Below, piece by piece: positions 45,669 to 55,334 of a DNA stretch of 64,000 bases. This DNA is from CAVPMW01 sp963706515. Lineage in GTDB: Bacteria > Chloroflexota > Anaerolineae > Anaerolineales > UBA4823. Position 1 is the stretch's first letter. Each line of letters starts with the position of its first letter. The position numbers and the translations under genes were made by a program. Location of the stretch: contig CAVPMW010000002.1 of assembly GCA_963706515.1 (NCBI GenBank), forward strand, positions 339,950 to 403,949. Reading direction: 5' to 3'. A model generated the notes under the pieces. The model did no database searches and was not told where the DNA came from. It saw only the letters and a program-made list of their open reading frames with translations.

Positions 45669-48133
45669 CTAGACGAGGCGGTTGCGATGGGCGACGGTCA
45701 CGGCGGCGGTGCGGGAGTCGACGCCGAGCTTGTCCAGGATGGTGGCGACGTGCTTGGAGGCGGTGCGCCGCGAGATGCTGAGCCTGGCGGCGATCTCTTT
45801 GTCGGCCAGGCCCTCGGCCAGCAGACGCAGCACCTCGTGCTCGCGCGGGGGTCAGGCCGGACACGCCGTCTCCGGCCATGCCGGGGGTCGGCCGTCGCGG
45901 GTCCTGCGCCAGCGTCGTGGCCACGTCGATCGCCTCGTCGAGCGAGAGGGCATTGCCGGCCGCCCACGCCGCGGCGAAGCGCTCCGGCCCGAGCGCGGCG
46001 CGGGCCGCGGCGACCGCCTGCTCGTGAAGATCGCGGTCGAACAGGTATGCGGGAACAGCCGCGCCGACCGCGATGCGCTGCGCCTCCGCCGCGGCGAAGA
46101 GCCGTACCGCCGGCTCCGGCTGACCGAGCGCGACCGCGGTGGCCGCGGCCTCTCGAGGCAGTGACAGGCCCAGACGCGATCCCGAACCCTGGCAGACCAT
46201 CGCCGCCTCGGCAAAGCCGGCCAGCGCCGCGCTCCATCTCGCCCCGCCGCTCGGCCAGCACCGCCAGCCCGTAGAGACCGTTGGCAATGCTGATCTCGTC
46301 GCCCCCAGCACGGCCGGACGCCAGCAGGCGCTCGTAGAGCTCGCCGGCCCGCTCGTCCGCTCCCTGGGCCAGCGCCGTCCGCGCCAGCAGCCAGAGCGCG
46401 CCATGGCAACTGAACCCCTGCGGGATCGCCTCGTAACAGGTCGCCAGGGACTTCCTCGGCGCGGGCCACGGCCAGATCGAGATCGCCTCGAAAGGCGGCG
46501 ACGTAGCCCTGGTGGAGCCGGGCGTAGGCCAGCGCCCCGGCATCGCCCGCGGCACGGGCCACCGCCTCGGCCTCGTCGAGGAGCGGCCGCCCGCGCCAGC
46601 TCGCTCCGCGGCCAGAGCAGCATGTTCAGCCCGACCAGCGCCTCCGCCCGCGCCGCCGTGGCGGCTCGCCGCCGTCTGCCGCCAGCGCCCGCTCCAGCCA
46701 CGCCGCGCCCTCGGCCAGGTGGCCGTGCCGCAGCCAGAACTCGGCCAGTTCTCCCGCCAGGTGCAGGGCGGTCGTCGCCTCTCCGTGCGCCAGCAACCAG
46801 GTCAGCGCCGCCCGCAGGTTGGGGTGCTCGCCTCGAGCATGAGCAGGCCGCGCCTGTGGGACATGGCCCCCTGCCCGCCGCACCTGATCCGCCAGGCTCA
46901 CGCACCACGTCGCGTGGCGGGCGGCGATCGCCTCCGCCTCGCCGCTCTCGCGCCAGCCGCTCCAGGCCGAACTCGCGGATCGTCTCCAGCATCTCGTAGC
47001 GCGGCTCGCGCCCGTCGCACATCGCGTCGGCGCAGCAGGCTCTTGTCGACGAGGGAGGCGATGAGGTCGAAGGTCGAGGGTTGCGGGTTGCGGGTTGCGG
47101 GTTGCGGGCCGGGGTTCGAATCTCCCGCCCTGCAACCTCTGCCAACCCATCGACCCCGTAACCCACTCCGCCGCCTCCAGCGTGAAGCCGCCGACGAAGA
47201 CGGCCAGGCGGCGGAAGAGCGCGCCTCCTCCGCGGTGAGCAGGTCGTAGGACCAGGCGATGGCGTCGCGCATCGTCCGCAGGCGGGCCGGCGGTCGCGCG
47301 GCCCGCCGGTCAGCAGCGGCAGCCGCCGCTCCAGGCGGGCCAGCAGCGCCGCCGGCGGCAGGACGCGCACCCGGGCGGCGGCCAGCTCGATCGCCAGCGG
47401 CAGCCCGTCCAGGCGGCGGCAGATCTCGCGCGACCGCCGCCGCGTTCTCCGCCGTCGAGGGCGAAGTCCGGCCGGACCGCCCGCGCCCGCTCGACGAAGA
47501 GCGCGACGGCCTCGCGACTGCGGCCAGCTCGTCGAGCGCCGAGCCGCTCGTCGGGCGCCGGCAACGCCAGCGGCGGCACCGGGACAGCGCTGCTCGCCGG
47601 CGCAGCCGCAGCGGCGCGCCGGCTGGTGACCAGGACCGTGCAGCCGCGGGCAGGCGGCGAGCAGGCGCGCGAGGTGCGGCGCGGCCGCCAGCACCTGCTC
47701 GAAGTTGTCGAGCACGAGCAGGAGCCGGCGCTCGCGCAGGAGCGTCGATCAGGCGACCTCTGGCAGCGGCCGCTCGCCGCCTTCGCGGACGCCGAGCGCC
47801 TGGGCGATCGTCGGGCACGACCAGGCCGGGATCGCGTGATCGGCGGCCAGCGGCGACGAAGCCGACGCCGTCGGCGGAACTCCCGGCTGCGGCCGTCGCG
47901 CGACCGCGGCAGCGGCCAGCCGGGTCTTGCCGACGCCGCCGGGACCGGTCAGCGTGAGGAGACGACCTCGCGGCGAGCAGGAGGTCGAGGAGCGCGGCGA
48001 CCTCGCGCTCCCGGCCGACGAGCGAGGGGAGAACGGCGGGGAAGCCCACGGTCCGGCGCGACACGATGGGGACGAGCGGCCGCGGGGCGGGCGAGACCCG
48101 CACAGCATCGACGGGGGTTGGTTCAGCCATCAT
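45669..48133 (-). CDS. LuxR-family ATPase transcriptional regulator (LAL-like), many frameshifts
   Basis: About 820 codons. Starts MAEPTPVDAVRVSPAP, then LPSLVGREREVAALLDLLL and a P-loop LLTLTGPGGVGKTRLA near 47,940, an NB-ARC-like region (LVDKSLL at about 47,040), a TPR-rich middle and a C-terminal LuxR HTH read as LTPREHEVLRLLAEG, LADKEIAARLSISRRTASKH and ATILDKLGVDSRTAAV, ending at TAG 45671-45669. The frame must change at least seven times, so this is a poorly resolved region rather than a clear pseudogene. It likely binds DNA on an ATP- or ligand-driven signal. Confidence 0.75.
47078..47108. repeat. Heptamer tandem array inside the LuxR gene
   Basis: Four and a half copies of GGGTTGC. 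They encode Asn-Pro-Gln-Pro-Ala-Thr-type residues in a linker between the ATPase region and the helical region. Confidence 0.8.
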
Positions 48134-48393
48134 TCGGTGACCACCACATGGCGAATGACGTTAGACCATGATTGCGGGTTGGGCGGTCCGGCGTCAACCG
48201 GCGCGTGGCAAAGCAGGAGAATCGTCCTCTCGTGCGCTGATCGCCGGTGTCCCTGCGCGCAACGCGTGTCCCATGGCGTCCGCGGTCCAAACGTGTCCCC
48301 AGGCCATGGGCACACGTTCCGCAACGGAATGCTCCATGGTGTCAGAGCCAGGCGACCGGCGCATGGTGAAAAGTACGCCTTTGCACAAAGAGC

Positions 48394-48425
48394 GGCCGGG
48401 GCGGCGTGACCACGCCGCCCCGGCC
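48394..48425 (-). terminator. GC-rich hairpin after the sulfatase gene
   Basis: GGCCGGGGCGGCGTG (48394-48408) pairs with CACGCCGCCCCGGCC (48411-48425), followed on the reverse strand by GCTCTTTG. It lies about 30 bases past the sulfatase stop. The remaining part of 48,134-48,393 contains no gene I can support. Confidence 0.55.
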
Positions 48426-48430
48426 GTCTT

Positions 48431-48457
48431 TGACTCCTGACTCCTGACCCCTGACTC
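48431..48457. repeat. Heptamer array (TGACTCC) abutting the sulfatase stop
   Basis: Four units TGACTCC, TGACTCC, TGACCCC, TGACTCA; the last one overlaps the sulfatase TGA (48458-48456). Confidence 0.75.
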
Positions 48458-50027
48458 AGTCCAGCGGCCGCACCGCGTTGCTCCACCTCGGCCAGCTTCG
48501 CCCTCAAGCGCGCCAGCTCCTGCTCTTGCGTTGGGGTCCGTATGAAGTCGGGCCAGGCGATGTTGCGCACCTCCAGCGGGTCGTGCTTGAGGTCGTACAT
48601 CTCCCACTGCTCTTCTTCTTCGCCATGCGGGGCGTAGTACCTGGCCAGGGTGTAGCGCTCGTCGCGGACGCTGACGATGTGGTTGGCGCCGGAGACGTAG
48701 GGCCCTGCGCCTGCCCGGCCTGCCAGTCGTCGTAGGTAAAGACCGTGTAGTCCTGCACCGCGGCGGCATCGGGATCGAGGACGAGGGCGGAGTAGTCCTT
48801 GCCCTGCCAGTCGGGATTGGTCGTCGGCGACCCGAAGAGGCTGGCCATCGTCGGCACGAAGTCGACGTGGGAGACGAGGGCATCCGACGTTTCCTCGTTG
48901 GGGAAGAGCTTCGGGTTGGAGAAGACCAGCGGCACGCGCAGCGTCTCCTCGTAGACGTTGAAGTTCTTCTGGATCATCCCGCCGTGCGTCATCCCCATCT
49001 CGCCGTGGTCCGAGGTGTAGATGATGAGGGTGTTCTCCAGCAGCCCCTGCTCCTCCAGGGTGTCCAGGACCTGCACCAGGTAGTCGTCCGAGGCCTTGAT
49101 CAGGTTGCCGTAGAAGTTGAGGTAGTTCTGCTGCTGCTCCGCACCCTGTGGCCGCAGCGGCGCCGAGAGCTTCTGCAACTGGCGCTGCGCGTCCGGCTTC
49201 GTGGAGAGGTCCTCGTCCACCGTCGCCGGCAGCTCGATGCCGGTGCTCGCCAGCCACGAGTTGTCGTAGCCGAAGGCGGCAAAGCCGGCCGGGTAGGCGA
49301 GGACGTCGTGCGGGTTGACGAGCGAGACGGTGAGGAAGAAGGGCTGCTGCTTGGCCGCCTGCGAACGCAGGTAGGGGAGGACGCCCTCCTTCCCGGCGTC
49401 GGCGTCGCCGTCGTCGTTCATGAACCGGCCGTCGTTGTCGGCCACGCCGCCGCCGGACTGGCAGATGAACTGGTTGGCGCCGGCGTCCTGCGGGTTCCAG
49501 CGCTCGAAGCCGAACTGATTTACGTCCTTCGGCTCCCAGTCGTCGCCGATCGTCTTGCTTAGATGCCACTTCCCCTTGAAGGGTACGTGGTAGCCGGCGT
49601 CATGACGGTCCCGATGTTGGGCAGGTCGAGCGGGAGTGGGACCTGGGGGTTACGGTGTCGGGGGACATGTTCTCCTCGAGGGTGTACTTCACGCCATGCT
49701 GAGCCGGGAAGTAGCCGCTATGAGCGTGGCCCGACTGGGGAGCACATGCAGGCGTTGCAGAACGCACTCTCGAAGGTGAGACCGTTCTTCTTCAGGCGGT
49801 CAGCCCCGTGAGGTTGTGCTTCTCCCAGTCCTTCGGGAAGTGCATGGTCGCTCGCTGCTGGTCGGTGATGAAGACGAGGACGTTCATCCGCTTGACGTCG
49901 CGCTTGGGCGGGGCGTGGGATGCGGCTTGGGCTTGGGCTTCTTCTTGGCTCCAGCATCCAGCGCGGTATCGGCCGCGGCGACGACGGGGAGCGCGGCGGT
50001 GGTCTTCAGGAGATCGCGTCGTTTCAC
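48456..50027 (-). CDS. Tat-exported type I sulfatase, several frameshifts
   Basis: About 520 codons. GTG 50027 starts VKRRDLLKTTAALPVVAAAD, a twin-arginine signal, then a Lys/Pro-rich stretch and MNVLVFITDQQRATMHFP. The Cys-type sulfatase signature can be restored as CSPSRATLI near 49,745 (formylglycine site), followed by FKGKWHLSK, TLIIYTSDHGEMGMTHGG (metal-binding Asp-His) and LVSHVDFVPTMASLFG. It ends AVRPLD-TGA at 48456. Frame breaks occur near 49,990-49,900, 49,800, 49,745, 49,640, 48,710 and 48,480. It hydrolyses sulfate esters outside the cytoplasm; an anaerobic or FGE maturase is not in the window. Confidence 0.85.
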
Positions 50028-50295
50028 AAGGCATATTCCTTACCGTGCAAACCGGCCCCCCGGGCAGCCGGTGAACGCGATGAACGCGAGGCTTCGATTT
50101 TCAGCCGCGCGAACTATAAACAACATTCCGTCGCTGAGCGCAGCATGGACTACACCCATATCGTCATGCCGCTCACTCATTGACTGCATCCGATAGTGAG
50201 CCGCAATAATCGGCTTCTTGTCGACGGTGGCATAGGATATGCGAGCCACTTTGTTGAGGGAATTTTCCCTCGTAGCCTCAGGAGGTTTGGTGTCA

Positions 50296-50640
50296 TGCGT
50301 GAACAGACCACATGGAATCCCATGTCACACGCTGACTACGATGTGCTGAAGGGCAAGGACGTCTTCAGCAACGACGGACAGAGCGTCGGCTCCATCGTCG
50401 AGATTCTGCACCCGGCGGAGGCGATGCCGGCCGCGCGCGGCCGGCACTTCTTCCTGCTCAGCCCCGGGCGCACCAAGGAGTGGTTCGGCGGGATCGATCA
50501 GGTCTACCTGCCGGATTCTCGCCATCAACGACGTCGCGGCAAACCGGGTGTCGCTGAACCTTACCGCCGACCAGGTCAAGCAGCGCGGCCGGGACTGGAC
50601 GAAGCAGCCGGCAGGACTGCAAAACTACCGCCACGCGTGA
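50296..50640 (+). CDS. PRC-barrel-like (DUF2171-type) protein, frameshift near 50,515
   Basis: About 115 aa. YDVLKGKDVFSNDGQSVGSI resembles PRC-barrel strands; ARGRHFFLLSPGRTKEWFGG and DQVYLPDS follow. After the break the frame reads AINDVAANRVSLNLTADQVK to QNYRHA-TGA, the usual end of this family in Chloroflexota and Actinobacteria. A perfect AGGAGG (50281-50286) precedes ATG 50296. Function unknown; possibly a stress or envelope protein. The 268 bases upstream form a divergent promoter region with the sulfatase. Confidence 0.75.
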
Positions 50641-50666
50641 TCGCGGCGATCTCGCACCCAGTGAAG

Positions 50667-50695
50667 GCGCGCTCCCGGCTTATCCGGGAGCGCGC
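50667..50695. terminator. Bidirectional hairpin between convergent genes
   Basis: GCGCGCTCCCGG (50667-50678) and its perfect complement (50684-50695) with loop CTTAT, between the PRC-barrel gene and the converging Tat protein gene. Confidence 0.6.
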
Positions 50696-50737
50696 TGCAC
50701 TTTGCCCGCCGATATCCACGCTCGAACCAGACGGGTC

Positions 50738-51067
50738 CTACTCCTGAGGAATGCACCCAAGCAGGCTGCTGCAATTAAGCGTGCAGCATTCGTCATCTGC
50801 GACGCAGGGAGCGTCGAGGTCTTTGCAGCAACGGAAATCGCTCCCCATGAAGGTCGTCGGCAGGCAGCGGAAATCCTGGCAGCACTTCCGCTTGCTGCCA
50901 GGGGTACACCCCGCGCGCAACCGCCGGCAGCGCTTCTTTTTCCTCTTGTGCTTCTTCTTGGCGTGAGCATCGTGGCAGCCGGCGACGGCGAGGAGAGAGG
51001 CGGCGACGCCTCCGGCAGCGAGCCCGAAGCGACGCCGGGTCCAGGCATCGAAGGTGGATCCGTCCAT
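50738..51067 (-). CDS. Tat-exported protein with two tandem knottin-like Cys motifs
   Basis: 109 aa. Twin-arginine signal WTRRRFGLAAGGVAASLLAV (residues 8-27), a polybasic patch KKKHKRKKKR, then 12 Cys. The first set is C-x6-C-x7-CC-x4-C-x11-C and the second C-x6-C-x5-CC-x3-C-x5-C. Both match the inhibitor-cystine-knot order with a CC pair at positions 3-4. Exported folded via Tat would require disulfides formed outside or in an oxidising route. AAGGAGAG precedes ATG 51067. It has no recognised function. Confidence 0.8.
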   Translation of the reverse strand: MDGSTFDAWTRRRFGLAAGGVAASLLAVAGCHDAHAKKKHKRKKKRCRRLRAGCTPGSKRKCCQDFRCLPTTFMGSDFRCCKDLDAPCVADDECCTLNCSSLLGCIPQE

Positions 51068-51123
51068 GGCTCTCTCCTTTGGGGACGATGCTGGCGATAC
51101 GGGGAGCATCCCTGGCGCCCATC

Positions 51124-51520
51124 CTACTCCTGGCCGGCGGCGAGGGCAATTCCCCGCGGATGGGCAGAGCCAATGCTGCTCAGGCCAGTTCTAAAGCCTT
51201 CAGTCGAACATTCTCGTAGGCGGCGCCGTAAGCATTGTTGGGTCCTGCTCCGGACGCCTCGTCTCGGGCTTGCAGCATAGAAGGTGCCATCGGCCGCCGT
51301 GTTCATGGCCACACCGCACGGGTGCTCGCCGGCGCCACAGCACGTGCGCCCACCGGTGTGACAGGCTTCGAGGACGGACTACTGCTTGCGCCGCTTCTTC
51401 CCTTTCTTCTTTGCTTCGGTTTCGTCAGAGAGGGCAACACCGAACAGCGCGGCAGCCACGCCTCCCGTCACGAGCCCGAAGCGGCGGCGGTCTCCACACG
51501 TCAAATTGCCGATCGTCCAT
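51124..51520 (-). pseudogene. Remnant of a second Tat-exported Cys-rich protein
   Basis: ATG 51520 gives MDDRQFDVW; with one base moved the frame reads RRRFGLVTGGVAAALFGVAL, a Tat signal like that of the gene at 51067, then EAKKKGKKRRKQ and a TAG at 51381-51379. Past the stop the frame continues SVLEACHTGGRTCCGAG and EHPCGVAMN, protein-like. It may be a disrupted paralogue or a sequencing artefact. Confidence 0.45.
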
Positions 51521-51533
51521 GTCTGGTTCCTTT

Positions 51534-51564
51534 GGCTATCGGCTATCGGCTATCGGCTATCGGC
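51534..51564. repeat. Heptamer array (GGCTATC)
   Basis: Four copies of GGCTATC and a partial fifth, directly upstream of the Tat remnant start and downstream of the pRiA4b-like gene. Confidence 0.85.
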
Positions 51565-51594
51565 TTTTCTCGCAGTCTCGCCGTCTTGCCGTCT

Positions 51595-52206
51595 TCATCT
51601 CGACTCCTGACTCCTGACTACCGTCCCGGCGCCAGCCGCTGGTTGATTGCTGCCAAGTCGAACGTCTCCGGGTCTCAGCGGCTGGCCCCACCATTCGTCC
51701 AGCCATTTCTTCGTCACCTTGTAGTCAGCGTGGTTGGGATCGGCCATGACCGATACAAGATAGTTGTACCGCCAGATGCCGCCGACGTCGTCCGGCGGGC
51801 CGGCCGGCCGGCCAGTGAGGCAGACCGGGTAGGTTTGCGCTGGCTCCGGCGCGCTCACCGCCTCGACCAGGATCTCGTGGTCCCAGCTATCACCAAAGTC
51901 GTACATGTAGCGGAAGCGCGCGCCGGCGTTGGGCACGACGTCCGCCAGCCGCGTCTCGTGCTCGTCTTCGTCGAAATCGTCGACCATGTCAGGATCGGCG
52001 TAGCTCATGCCGTCGATGGTGAAATCGTGAAGGTGGTCGTTGTCCCAACCCATCACGTCTTGCAGAATGAAGTGCAGGTCTCCCAGGGTGATGTCGCTGG
52101 GCACCACGATGCGGCGCCAGATCGGCGGCTTGCTGCCGCGGAGCGTGACTTTCAAGCGATGGACCGTCGCGGCGGTGGGCGAACGAGGTGTTTTCGTGGT
52201 CATCAT
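51595..52206 (-). CDS. Plasmid pRiA4b ORF-3-like family protein
   Basis: 203 aa, a single-domain form. VHRLKVTLRGSKPPIWRRIV, PSDITLGDLHFILQDVMGW, DHLHDFTIDGMSYADP, YMYDFGDSWDHEILVEAV and CLTGRPAGPPDDVGGIWRY are the diagnostic segments of this family, whose function is unknown. The last residues (VVRSQESR) are encoded by a TGACTCC heptamer array (51,600-51,620), so the original stop appears to have been displaced by the repeat. It is the C-terminal half of the neighbouring two-domain paralogue at 52,917-54,101. Confidence 0.85.
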   Translation of the reverse strand: MMTTKTPRSPTAATVHRLKVTLRGSKPPIWRRIVVPSDITLGDLHFILQDVMGWDNDHLHDFTIDGMSYADPDMVDDFDEDEHETRLADVVPNAGARFRYMYDFGDSWDHEILVEAVSAPEPAQTYPVCLTGRPAGPPDDVGGIWRYNYLVSVMADPNHADYKVTKKWLDEWWGQPLRPGDVRLGSNQPAAGAGTVVRSQESR

Positions 52207-52235
52207 GCACCTTCTTCATGGTTGAGCCGCACAGC

Positions 52236-52820
52236 TCAGAAAAGGTCATAAAACGCCTCCGTGCCCAGCGTGGGCACGAGCACGGCGGCCACCGCGTCGA
52301 TCGTGCCGATTTCCGAGATGGGCAGCCAGCCGTCAACCGAGCCGAGGAAACACCAGCGCTCAGCCCTGAAAAACCGGGCGTCCCGATCCGTAAGGATGAG
52401 TTGCAGCACCGGGATGAATCGGGCCGTCCTCCGCTCGGCTTCCCGCGCCTTCTCCACAAGATCTGGCCGGTTGCCAGCAACCCCGTACATGAGGCTGAGG
52501 CGTCCTCCTCGGCCTGAGGACCCGCGTTCTCGTGGATCTTGATCGGTCTTGCTCTCGGACCACCGCAAAGTTCCGGCCGTCCGGATGTTGCCGAACGGCG
52601 GCTTCCACGGCGGCCACCTCCTCCGCGCGAATCAGCCCGGGCCGGTCCCTGACGAGCATGACGCGCCCATTGGGGCTCTCCGTGACGCGGAACCCTGGGG
52701 GCACGGCCGTCACAGGTTCGCCTCCGGTGCTGGCGCGAGCAAAGACGTAGCGGGGTGTCCCCGTTGCCGACGTCTTCCGGAAGAGCGTGTAGACGTCTCC
52801 CTTACGGTTCGTGTGGGTGA
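52236..52820 (-). CDS. Paralogue of the N-terminal half of the 54,101 protein, frameshifted, start unclear
   Basis: It reads ITHTNRKGDVYTLFRKTSAT, PPGFRVTESPNGRVMLVRDR and EEVAAVEAAVRQHPDGRNF, closely parallel to the neighbour's N-terminal domain. The frame changes near 52,520 and then gives LVEKAREAERRTARFIPVLQ to EAFYDLF-stop at 52236. There is no ATG at the equivalent start: a heptamer array (52,821-52,861) abuts ITHTNRKG where the neighbour has MP. No known function. Confidence 0.65.
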
Positions 52821-52861
52821 TTGGCTGTTGGCTGCTGGCTGCTGGCTGCTGGCCGCTGGCC
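52821..52861. repeat. Heptamer array (CTGGCTG type)
   Basis: Six units (TTGGCTG, TTGGCTG, CTGGCTG, CTGGCTG, CTGGCCG, CTGGCCG). TGACTCC/CTCGACT-like units continue at 52,880-52,918. Confidence 0.8.
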
Positions 52862-52916
52862 GTCTTCTTCTCGATTCCCGGCTTCTCGACTCCTCGACTC
52901 ACTCCTGACTCCCGGC

Positions 52917-54101
52917 TCACCGGATCCAGCCACCGGGCCCCGCCAGCATGCGGTTGACCGCGGCCACGTCGAACGCCTCGGGATCGAACGGGCCACCCAG
53001 CCAATCCAGCAAGTCATCGTGGTCCGGGTTGTTGGGATCGGCGATGGCGGCGAGGAGGTCGGCATAGCCCCAGACGCCGCCGCAGTCCTCGGGCGGGCAG
53101 GCCCGCTTGCCGCCCAGGCAGGTGGGGTAGCGCACGCCCGGCGCGGGCGCCTCCACCGCTTCCACCACGATGTCATGCTCCCAGCTATCGCCGAAGTCGT
53201 AGAGGTAGCGCAGGCGGCTGCGGGGCCGCGGCGCGACGTCCGCCAACCGCGCCCTGCGCTCATCCAGATCCTCCAGACCTTCGAGCTCGCGCGGATCGCC
53301 GTAGGTATCGAGGCCAGCCTTGAAATCGTGGAGGTGGGAGTCATGCCACCCCATGCTGACTTGCAGGATGCCGTGCAGGCGGGCCAGCGTGATGTCGCTC
53401 GGCACCACGATCCGCCGCCAGATCGGCGGCCGGAAGCCCAGGAGCGTCACCTTGAGCCGGTGGACCGTGCGGGTTTTCGCGCCGCTGGCGCCCCGGCTCG
53501 GCGTTGCCGGCAGGGTCACGATGGGAGGCTCCGCGGACTCCAGGTAGGGGATGATCGCCTCGGCCAGGGCGTCAATTTCACCCGACTGGCCAGTCGTATC
53601 CCACTCTGCATAGCCCGGACCGGAAATGTACTCGTCGGCGGCGTACCAGCGCGAGGCCGGGTCTTCCAGGACGAAGCGCAACACCGGCCCAAAGCGGGCA
53701 TGCCGTTGCTCCAGCTCGCGTAGATCCTCGTCCTTGCCTGGCGGGGCGATGCCCTGCGCGACCATGCCGTCATAGACCGCGGTCCAGTCGGGGCCATCCT
53801 GGCCATAGACCTCGATGCGGTCATGCTTGCTGGTGACACGGAAGCGGTGGGCGCGGGGATGGGCTTGCACCGCGCGCTCGACCGCGGCCACCTCCTCCGG
53901 ACAGATGAGGACGGGCCGGTCCCTGGCCAGGGAGACGACGCCATTGGGACTCTCCGTGATGTGGAACCCGGGGGGCACTTCATCGATGGGATCGCCACTG
54001 GCGCCTTCCTTGCCAAAGAAGTAGCGCGTCTTCCGCCCCGGCGTGTCCAGGCGATAGAGGGTGAAGGTCACCCCTTTGCGGTTGGTGTGGGTGATGGGCA
54101 T
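52917..54101 (-). CDS. Two-domain protein: unknown N-terminal domain plus pRiA4b ORF-3-like domain
   Basis: 394 aa from ATG 54101 (GGGAGC upstream; ATG 54161 is an alternative). Residues 1-190 (MPITHTNRKGVTFTLYRLD to DALAEAIIPYLES) match the product of 52,236-52,820. Residues about 205-394 are the pRiA4b ORF-3-like domain (HRLKVTLLGFRPPIWRRIVV, YLYDFGDSWEHDIVVEAVEA, GGVWGYADLLAAI). The adjacent paralogue has the same two halves as separate genes, so a duplication followed by fission or fusion is likely. Intact coding frame. Confidence 0.85.
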   Translation of the reverse strand: MPITHTNRKGVTFTLYRLDTPGRKTRYFFGKEGASGDPIDEVPPGFHITESPNGVVSLARDRPVLICPEEVAAVERAVQAHPRAHRFRVTSKHDRIEVYGQDGPDWTAVYDGMVAQGIAPPGKDEDLRELEQRHARFGPVLRFVLEDPASRWYAADEYISGPGYAEWDTTGQSGEIDALAEAIIPYLESAEPPIVTLPATPSRGASGAKTRTVHRLKVTLLGFRPPIWRRIVVPSDITLARLHGILQVSMGWHDSHLHDFKAGLDTYGDPRELEGLEDLDERRARLADVAPRPRSRLRYLYDFGDSWEHDIVVEAVEAPAPGVRYPTCLGGKRACPPEDCGGVWGYADLLAAIADPNNPDHDDLLDWLGGPFDPEAFDVAAVNRMLAGPGGWIR

Positions 54102-54163
54102 GCGCGCTCCCGCGATCGGTCCCCAGTAGGGGATGCCAAGAACCGGCGTTGCCTGCATCATAG

Positions 54164-54344
54164 CGGCTGCTGGCGGTTGGCTGCTGGCTATCGGCTATCG
54201 GCTATCGGCTATCAGTTGTTCGACGGATGTCAGACGTCAGACTCGGACGGATGATCGCAATCGGCCGACAGCCGATAGCCGATAGCTGATAGCCGATAGC
54301 CGATAGCTGATAGCCGATAGCCGATAGCCGATAGCCGATAGCCA
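54164..54344. repeat. Opposed heptamer arrays (GGCTATC ... GATAGCC) in a divergent promoter region
   Basis: 54,164-54,215 runs GGCTGCTGGC... then GGCTATC units; 54,264-54,344 holds about eleven units of the reverse complement (CCGATAG/CTGATAG). The two blocks could pair over tens of bases. They lie between the reverse gene at 54,101 and the forward oxidoreductase gene. Confidence 0.9.
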
Positions 54345-54372
54345 CTGGTTGCCTCAGGAAAGGACGCATCGC

Positions 54373-55334
54373 GTGACCGATACGCAACGACGCCCGCTCG
54401 GCGTGGGCCTGCTCATCATGCCGACCGAAGACTCGGCGCTGGGCACGGCGCCGCGCTGGACCGAGATGCTGGCGATGGTGCGCCGGGCCGAGGAGCTCGG
54501 CTACGACACGGTCTGGCTCCCGGATCACCTCATCATCGACGTCCCCCGCCCCGGCTCGCGGCCGGAAGGGACCTGGGAGGGATGGTCGCTGGCGTCCGCG
54601 CTGGCAGCGGCGACGGAGCGGATCAGGATCGGCCTCCTCGTCAGCTGCACCGCTTTTCGCAATCCGGCGCTTGCTCGCCAAGATGGCCGACACGGTCGAC
54701 GAGATCAGCGGCGGCCGGCTGATCCTGGGTCTCGGCGCCGGCTGGTGCGAGCTGGAGTTCCGTGCCTTCGGCTACCCCTTCGACCATCTCGTCGGTCGCT
54801 TCGAGGAGGCGCTGCAGATCATCGCGGCCTGCTGCGCAACGGCCACGTCGACTATCGAGGGGACAGTACTACTCAGGTGCGGGACTGCGAGCTGCGCCCT
54901 CGCGGTCCTCGCCCGCAGGGACCACCGATCCTCGTCGGCTCCTCGACCAAAGGCGAGCGCATGCTGCGCCTGGCCGCCCGCCACGCCGACATCTGGAACC
55001 GTGACTTCGACGCCGTCAACCCCGGGTCGAGCCCTATTCCGGCGCGGACCTGGCGGCGTCCCAAGACCGGCGTCGACGCCGTCTGCCCGGAGGTCGGCCG
55101 CGATCCGGCGACACTTGACGCGCACCGCGGGCGTCTGGGTCGATCTCCCGATCGCCCCACCACGGGCGAGCTGGAACGCGCTGACGCGGCACCCCCGATG
55201 AGATCGCCGCCGGGCTACGTCTCTACGCCGATACCGGCTACAGCAGTGTGCAGGTCTGGCTGCAGCCGCGGACCATCGACGGCGTCGAAGCATTCAGCGC
55301 CGTGTTGGAGCGGCTGCGGAGGGACGGCTATTAG
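54373..55334 (+). CDS. LLM-class flavin-dependent oxidoreductase, frameshifted
   Basis: About 320 codons. GTG 54373 (VTDTQRRPLGVGLLIMPTED) with AGGAAAGG upstream. TEMLAMVRRAEELGYDTVWL and PDHLII are the start of the luciferase-like barrel; after a break near 54,665 it reads LAKMADTVDEISGGRLILGL and GAGWCELEFRAFGYPF. Later segments (GPPILVGSSTKGERMLRLAA, HADIWN) fit F420/FMN-dependent monooxygenases. More breaks occur near 54,840-54,890, 55,040-55,130 and 55,190. The stop TAG 55332-55334 is overlapped by a heptamer array. Substrate unknown. Confidence 0.8.

Noticed and set aside
45669..48133. Arg/Ala/Pro-rich long frames on both strands
   Set aside because: High G+C makes antisense frames open; the motifs fit only the LuxR reading with frame changes.
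50040..50249. Small reverse-strand frame upstream of the PRC-barrel gene
   Set aside because: No ribosome site, no recognisable features and it lies in a divergent promoter region.
54164..54344. Possible CRISPR array
   Set aside because: Units are 7 bp with no unique spacers; it is a simple tandem repeat.
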